From Planctomycetales bacterium (GTDB lineage: Bacteria > Planctomycetota > UBA11346), in NCBI GenBank assembly GCA_025362255.1, contig JANYGY010000242.1, forward strand, positions 1 through 10,286: DNA of 10,286 nucleotides. Direction: 5' to 3'. Within the stretch, counting starts at the first letter, position 1. Every line of letters starts with the position of its first letter. The position numbers and the translations under genes are program-made. This document shows positions 6,166 through 10,286 of the stretch, in pieces. The notes beneath the pieces were generated by a model, which worked only from the letters and a program-made list of their open reading frames with translations, searched no databases and had not been told where the DNA came from.

Positions 6166-8007
6166 TCAGTTGATCGGGCCAAAGACATCCGCCGGCCATT
6201 TGCCGTCCGTGCGATGCCAGACGCCGACATTGCATAACTGCTGACGCACCGGATCGGTCTGCGCGGCGACGAATTCCTTACTCAACTCATACCCTTCTTC
6301 CCACTGCCGCATCCACGCCTTCTTGTACAGCAGCATCGCGAGCAGCCGCGGCTGGTCGGACTTGTTCGGCGTGGCGGTGTGCCAGATCTCGGTGTTGTTG
6401 ATCAGGCAATCACCGGCGCGGCCGGTGATTGCGACCTGACCAGGCATGATCCGCGGCTGGCCTTGGTCATCGGTCATCTCAGCCGCCGGGCACGGACGAT
6501 TTTCGGTGTGAGTGCCAGGCAACAACGTGAAGGGACCCCGTTCCGCAGTGACGTCGTTGAGCAGATAGGTGCAGCGGATCCAGGCATTTTGCCGCGGATA
6601 CGCCAAGTCAGGCATCCACACGAAATCGTTATGCCAAGAGATATACGCGCCGGTGTGCGCCGGACGACAGTCCCCTTCACCGGCGCTGGCCAAGGTGATG
6701 TCGCGACCGATCAGCGCGCGCGCCATCGGAAACACCGTCGGCTGCACCATCAGATCGGCGAGACCCGGATCGCGCTCAAGCAGACGGCGAATCTCGATAT
6801 GGCGGACATCGGTAGCTCCGGCGACCTCGGCGGCCATCAACTGATCGAATCGCGGTCTGATGACCGCCAACTCGGCCTGACTGAGCGCACCGCGAACAAT
6901 GCAATATCCATGCTGACGCACGAGGTCGGCGACGACCTGGGGCGAGGTTGTGCGACTGCACTCGATCACGGTGTGCTCGGAGGTGCTGAGAGGGGCAGAT
7001 TTTTCGCTGAGGGCGGAGGTGCTCATGGCGGCATGTTCGCCCATCGGCGGAACTTGCCCATGCCCGACGCGGTCAGTCACCATGCCTCTCTGCGAAGGTG
7101 AGTCCGCCAAAGATGAACCTGCGTATCCCAAAGCGGCCGCCCACGCGGGCGATCCGCTAAACCGCGCGCCGTGGACGACAGGCGCTGGCTGAACCGAAGT
7201 CGGACACGCCACAGGTCCCGAAATTTTTTCGGCGTCAGCGGGCAGGCACACGGTCACGTCGTTGCCACCACGTAACGTGAGCAATGCGCCTGGCTGCCAT
7301 GGCTCTGCGCCTGAATCGGAAAAAAACTCGGTGAGCGGACCGGGCACGATGATCGCCGGCCACTCGTGCTGCAGGTGATAGATCACAGCATCCGTAGAGG
7401 CTTTCCGACCCGCCGGAGTCGCCATCCACCAGCCTGGAATCGGCTCGGGCGGCAATGCTTCAAAGATCAGATTCAGCGGCAGCTGACGTCGGCCGATGTG
7501 GTTCAGTGCCGGCAGCCACGCCGGCCAATCCAGCGCAGATCCACCGACGTGCCAAACCACTCGCACGCCACTGCCCGAAATCGCCGCAAAGGCGATGGCG
7601 AGGGCCGGATGAGCTGGAGTCGCCGCGCAATCCACCACCAGCAGATGCGATTCACGGGCGGCCAGCCACTCGAGCACCTCGTCGAGATCGGCGTCATGCC
7701 TGGGGGCGCTGCCCTCGGGCAGCTGTCCGCTGCGCGGCAGGGACGTCAACGCGACCGGGGGCCAGGGCCTTGTACCCATCGATTCAGCGAGTTCGTCGGA
7801 CGCTTGGCTGATCCGCAAGGGCGCATCATCCGGCAGCCAGGCGCGAAGCACCGGCCACCAGGGTTGGGTCGTCGGATCGCCGACCACTTCGACCACTCCC
7901 CCCCGCCCGCGTTCGACCCAGGCCAAGCCAACCGCCTCGGCCAAAGCGCATGGATCTGCTGCCGACACCCGCCAGCGTCGACCGGGGAAAATCATCTCCT
8001 CATTCAT
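6166..8007 (-). CDS. Phytanoyl-CoA dioxygenase (PhyH) family protein with an extra N-terminal domain
   Basis: Protein of 613 residues without signal peptide or membrane segment. Residues about 345-600 are a PhyH-family Fe(II)/2-oxoglutarate oxygenase: the iron-binding triad appears as H459-N460-D461 (in SWHNDF) and H543 (in EIWHTATP), with R554 placed to bind 2-oxoglutarate. The family hydroxylates very diverse small molecules, so the substrate is unknown. Residues 1 to about 260 are not part of this family. Their last part resembles the end of the transketolase / E1-beta pyrimidine-binding domain: IPGWWMATPA (190-199), then WPAIIVPGPL (216-225), then QPGALLTLRGGNDVTV (238-253). I cannot see the catalytic glutamate of that family, so a degenerate domain is likely. 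Residues 262-345 look like a linker. An in-frame ATG at 7026 (M328) would give a stand-alone PhyH protein of 286 residues and is the alternative start. Confidence 0.85.
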   Translation of the reverse strand: MNEEMIFPGRRWRVSAADPCALAEAVGLAWVERGRGGVVEVVGDPTTQPWWPVLRAWLPDDAPLRISQASDELAESMGTRPWPPVALTSLPRSGQLPEGSAPRHDADLDEVLEWLAARESHLLVVDCAATPAHPALAIAFAAISGSGVRVVWHVGGSALDWPAWLPALNHIGRRQLPLNLIFEALPPEPIPGWWMATPAGRKASTDAVIYHLQHEWPAIIVPGPLTEFFSDSGAEPWQPGALLTLRGGNDVTVCLPADAEKISGPVACPTSVQPAPVVHGARFSGSPAWAAALGYAGSSLADSPSQRGMVTDRVGHGQVPPMGEHAAMSTSALSEKSAPLSTSEHTVIECSRTTSPQVVADLVRQHGYCIVRGALSQAELAVIRPRFDQLMAAEVAGATDVRHIEIRRLLERDPGLADLMVQPTVFPMARALIGRDITLASAGEGDCRPAHTGAYISWHNDFVWMPDLAYPRQNAWIRCTYLLNDVTAERGPFTLLPGTHTENRPCPAAEMTDDQGQPRIMPGQVAITGRAGDCLINNTEIWHTATPNKSDQPRLLAMLLYKKAWMRQWEEGYELSKEFVAAQTDPVRQQLCNVGVWHRTDGKWPADVFGPIN

Positions 8008-8088
8008 GACGGTGAGACTTCAGACCGGCGGACCGACCATGAGGCGATTGCGGTTGCGGGCATGGTCCCAGCATCAAACACCACCCTG

Positions 8089-8093
8089 CGGAG
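8089..8093 (+). promoter_or_regulatory. Ribosome binding site of the CoA-binding protein gene
   Basis: CGGAG at 8089-8093 lies seven bases before the ATG at 8101. It fixes this ATG as the start, although the frame stays open a long way upstream through the antisense of the PhyH gene. Confidence 0.6.
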
Positions 8094-8100
8094 CAACGCC

Positions 8101-8505
8101 ATGACCACCACTTCCAACTGCGTTGCGATCGTCGGCGCGTCGCCCAAGCCCGATCGATATTCGCATCAGGCGGCGGTGAAATATCAGGCCGCCGGCTGGA
8201 CCGTGTGGCCGATCAATCCCTTGGGCGAGCCGGTCGCCGGAATTCCCGGCTTTCGCAGTCTCGGCGATATTCCCGGGCGTCCCGACATCGTCTGCATGTA
8301 TGTGAATCCCACCCTCGGCCTCAGCCAGCTCGAGGCGATCGTCGCCGCGAATCCCCAGCAACTGTGGCTGAATCCAGGGGCCGATGGCGAGCCGCTGGCC
8401 AGCGCCGCCCGCGCCCGCGGCCTGACCGTGGTCGAGGCCTGCACTTTGGTAGCGCTGGGCTATGGCAACCCGCTGACCGTAGCTGCGCGGTTTGCGGGGA
8501 CGTGA
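8101..8505 (+). CDS. YccU-type CoA-binding domain protein
   Basis: Small cytoplasmic protein of 134 residues that is a single Rossmann-like CoA-binding domain of the succinyl-CoA synthetase alpha type, the size of E. coli YccU. The nucleotide loop VAIVGASPKPDRYSH is at residues 8-22, followed by the second strand (TVWPINP) and the partly conserved core with GIPGFRSLGDIP, LWLNPGA and a C-terminal VVEACTLVAL. Family members bind CoA, but a reaction is not established for most of them. The start at 8101 has a ribosome binding site. The gene is divergent from the PhyH-family gene with 93 bases between, so a shared promoter region and a common link to acyl-CoA metabolism are possible, but this is inference. 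Confidence 0.9.
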   Translation: MTTTSNCVAIVGASPKPDRYSHQAAVKYQAAGWTVWPINPLGEPVAGIPGFRSLGDIPGRPDIVCMYVNPTLGLSQLEAIVAANPQQLWLNPGADGEPLASAARARGLTVVEACTLVALGYGNPLTVAARFAGT

Positions 8506-8535
8506 CGCTAAACCCACATCACCAAGTCCATCAGC

Positions 8536-9432
8536 TTATTGCCTCAACTGGTCCACGGCGACCACGTCGCCCTGTTCGGTGGCACTGACGATCAGCGAGC
8601 CTTCAGCCAGCTGACCGTAATCGCCGAGCACGCTGAGATAGGCGCCCTTGGTCACGTCGATTTTCTCCTTCGTGATCAAATGCAGAACCACCGCCCCCGG
8701 CGGAATATTTTCGATCACCTGATTGTTGTAAGTGATGTTGGCGGCGGCGAGGCCGTCATCAGCAGCGCCGGCGCCCAGCAGCAACACGACCGAGATGACG
8801 CCGTCGACCGCGGATAATGGCCGCGAGGCGCAGATCCGCCCGGTCACCGACAAGCGACCTTTGGGAATGAAGGTTTTACCGACCAGGTCGCATTCAATGG
8901 TCTGCGCGCTCCCTCGACGGATCCCCCGATCGACTGAGGACGCGCCAGGTGGCTTTAGCTCCAGGCTCGGCCTGAGCAGGACCACGATGACGACCAGCAG
9001 CACCAGCACGCCGACCACGGCGGCAATCACCTTCGGTTTTTTCCACACTGGCGTTTCTTTGGCGTCGCTCGGCGATTTGCCGCACGCACGACAGGTCGTG
9101 CGCTCGGGCTTGTTGCCCGTTCCGCAGTGCGGGCAGTTCCACAGATCTTTGCGCGACCCTGGCTTGAGATCGGGATTGTCAGGCTCGCTGGAAACAGGCG
9201 CGGGTGCTTGAGCGGCACCTGGCGATTTGGCGGCCCCTGGTGCCGGCGCGGGTGCCTTGCGCACCGCCGCTGTTGGTGGCGCTCCTGGCGCTGCTGGTGG
9301 CGCTCCTGGCGCTGCTAGAGTTGGTGCCAGCGGTGCCGCCGACGCCGCCGGCTCCAGGCCCGGAATGAATTTTTTGCGCTCCGGCTTCGGTGCGTCGTCT
9401 TCCTCAAATTCATAGCTGGGCGGCTGGCTCAT
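8536..9432 (-). CDS. Single-span membrane protein with Ala/Pro-rich N-terminus and RanBP2-like zinc ribbon
   Basis: Protein of 298 residues that I cannot assign to a family. From the ATG at 9432 it has an acidic start (residues 1-15), an Ala/Pro-rich disordered stretch (about 27-82) and a zinc-binding motif. In that motif W98, C100, C103, N107, C114 and C117 follow the spacing W-x-C-x2-C-x3-N-x6-C-x2-C of RanBP2-type zinc fingers. A hydrophobic helix at about 134-153 spans the membrane, and a C-terminal region of about 145 residues is rich in beta-prone segments. By the positive-inside rule (KKPK before the helix) the zinc ribbon is cytoplasmic and the C-terminus lies outside. An in-frame ATG at 9486 adds 18 residues without support. 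It is divergent from another Ala/Pro-rich membrane protein, suggesting the two work together (inference). The low-complexity part contains a perfect 21-base tandem duplication. Confidence 0.8.
   Translation of the reverse strand: MSQPPSYEFEEDDAPKPERKKFIPGLEPAASAAPLAPTLAAPGAPPAAPGAPPTAAVRKAPAPAPGAAKSPGAAQAPAPVSSEPDNPDLKPGSRKDLWNCPHCGTGNKPERTTCRACGKSPSDAKETPVWKKPKVIAAVVGVLVLLVVIVVLLRPSLELKPPGASSVDRGIRRGSAQTIECDLVGKTFIPKGRLSVTGRICASRPLSAVDGVISVVLLLGAGAADDGLAAANITYNNQVIENIPPGAVVLHLITKEKIDVTKGAYLSVLGDYGQLAEGSLIVSATEQGDVVAVDQLRQ
9275..9316 (-). repeat. Perfect 21-base tandem duplication inside the zinc-ribbon protein gene
   Basis: Bases 9275-9295 and 9296-9316 are identical. In the coding strand the unit is in frame and encodes the heptad AAPGAPP twice, in the Ala/Pro-rich linker. 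It is probably a slippage duplication that changes linker length without harm. Confidence 0.9.
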
Positions 9433-9578
9433 AGGTGGCGCATGGTCGAGACCCGATCGACAGGTCAACGCGACCCCCCAGAGCACCCGCCGCAGCGCGT
9501 GATCCGGGCAGTACCCTTCCTTTCCCCAAGGCCTTTGGTACGTACATGAACAGACCCTACTGAGACCGGAGCGTGCCT
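9433..9578. promoter_or_regulatory. Divergent intergenic region between two membrane protein genes
   Basis: These 146 bases separate genes read outward in both directions, so both promoters should lie here. I see no convincing -35/-10 pair. TACGTA at 9539-9544 is a small palindrome. Nothing else stands out. Confidence 0.35.
9568..9571 (+). promoter_or_regulatory. Ribosome binding site that supports the GTG start at 9579
   Basis: GGAG at 9568-9571 lies seven bases before GTG at 9579, good spacing, and decides the start of the partial gene that follows. Confidence 0.6.
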
Positions 9579-10286
9579 GTGAGCCTTTTCAATGTGATCG
9601 CTGATCATAGCACCGCCGTCCTCGCGGTCTGCATCCCCGGGTTGATCGCAACGGTGGGTTACCTGTTCTGGAAAACCATGAACGGTGGCGGGGACACCCA
9701 GAGCCAAGCCCCGATGGCGCCTCCCGGACGGATCACTCCGCGCCGGCCGATGGCCCCGACTCCCGGCATAAAGCCAAAGTCGCTTGAAGCCGGAATGGCT
9801 GAACATCAGGTGCGCGGCGAAGCCAAGACCGTCAAGGTCAGCCTTCCTGCTGGCGTCCCCGGAGCGCCCCCCGTACGCGACGAGCGCAAAGTCGATACTG
9901 CCCGCCTGCCGGCCGCAAACAGCGAGGACGATGACGCCAAAGACTCTCTTTTTGCCGGCTTGAGCGACAAATCTGAGGGAGCCACCATCATCCGCCAAGC
10001 CGAGCGGATGGAGGAACTTGGCTTTCATAATCAGGTCGCCAAGACCGCCGTGAACACCGAATCCGACAACCGTAAAACCGAAATCCTGCTCCCGGCTGCA
10101 CCTGGTGCGTCGGTCGCACCGGTCACATCGAGCGCTCCTGCGGCGCCGACCTTCCGCATTCCGGGACAGGCCCCGAAAGCCGACCCCAAACGCGCCGAAA
10201 CCCGCTCCGGCGACGAGGCTCCAGCAGCCCCCTTGCCTGCGGCCGCGAACAACCGCACGCAGACCCAGGAGCTGGACGACATCCTG
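9579..10286 (+). CDS. Single-span membrane protein with Ala/Pro-rich tail (3' end outside window)
   Basis: The frame opened by GTG at 9579 has no stop in 236 codons and runs off the right edge. The product begins MSLFNVIADHSTA and has a hydrophobic segment at about residues 12-31 (with VLAVCIPGLIATVGYLFW) that should anchor it in the inner membrane. The remaining 200 visible residues are hydrophilic, rich in Ala, Pro, Lys, Glu and Asp with no clear fold. They include an acidic patch (SEDDDAKDSLF) followed by a short segment that may be helical (IIRQAERMEELGFHN). The visible part ends ELDDIL, possibly where a folded domain begins. I do not recognise a family. Codon use and the fully open frame, together with the ribosome binding site, support a real gene. 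The minus-strand frames opposite are shadows. Its divergent neighbour has the same Ala/Pro-rich plus single-helix design. Confidence 0.72.
   Translation, partial: MSLFNVIADHSTAVLAVCIPGLIATVGYLFWKTMNGGGDTQSQAPMAPPGRITPRRPMAPTPGIKPKSLEAGMAEHQVRGEAKTVKVSLPAGVPGAPPVRDERKVDTARLPAANSEDDDAKDSLFAGLSDKSEGATIIRQAERMEELGFHNQVAKTAVNTESDNRKTEILLPAAPGASVAPVTSSAPAAPTFRIPGQAPKADPKRAETRSGDEAPAAPLPAAANNRTQTQELDDIL

Noticed and set aside
6379..7101. 240-residue plus-strand frame opposite the PhyH domain
   Set aside because: Antisense to conserved oxygenase residues and without motifs of its own.
7366..8100. In-frame upstream extension of the CoA-binding protein
   Set aside because: Antisense to the PhyH fusion gene, rich in Arg, His and Pro; the domain and a ribosome binding site set the start at 8101.
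9465..10028. 187-residue minus-strand frame at the right end
   Set aside because: The plus-strand frame from GTG 9579 has a ribosome binding site, a membrane helix and stays open to the edge; the minus-strand frame looks like its shadow.

Overview
The window is GC-rich (roughly 60% or more by eye) and gene-dense. It carries nine genes, two of them cut by the window edges, and no tRNA, rRNA, CRISPR array or insertion sequence that I can see. The organism is a diderm bacterium with an outer membrane and probably lipopolysaccharide: there is a probable outer-membrane beta-barrel fragment, a BamD-like TPR protein and an LptE-like lipoprotein. A soluble Hanks-type kinase, Ala/Pro-rich single-span membrane proteins and a PhyH-family oxygenase would suit a member of the Planctomycetota or a relative in the PVC group, but that placement is inference; no phylogenetic marker gene is present.

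Layout. 1-633 (+): C-terminal part of a probable beta-barrel protein. 651-1196 (-): XRE-cupin transcriptional regulator. 1368-1949 (+): iron-type superoxide dismutase, divergent from the regulator, with a candidate sigma70-like promoter. 1950-2092: a convergent intergenic stretch with two hairpin terminators, one for each strand. 2093-3046 (-) and 3090-4346 (-): serine/threonine kinase and CinA/PncC, probably one transcript with cinA first. 4509-5645 (+) and 5645-6148 (+): BamD-like and LptE-like genes whose stop and start codons overlap, an outer-membrane biogenesis pair. 6166-8007 (-): a long protein with a C-terminal phytanoyl-CoA dioxygenase domain and an N-terminal domain that looks like a degenerate pyrimidine-binding domain of the transketolase / E1-beta family. 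8101-8505 (+): small YccU-type CoA-binding protein, divergent from it. 8536-9432 (-): membrane protein with an Ala/Pro-rich N-terminus, a RanBP2-like zinc ribbon, one transmembrane helix and a C-terminal domain. 9579 to the right edge (+): a second single-span protein with a long Ala/Pro-rich tail, divergent from the previous gene and starting at GTG.

Most of the window is housekeeping in character: oxidative-stress defence, NAD-related pyridine nucleotide repair and envelope assembly. The parts that deserve a second look are the two-domain PhyH protein, the divergent pair of Ala/Pro-rich membrane proteins at the right end, the non-RD kinase behind cinA, and the crossed terminators behind sod. 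I found no defence system, mobile element or clearly new multi-gene system.
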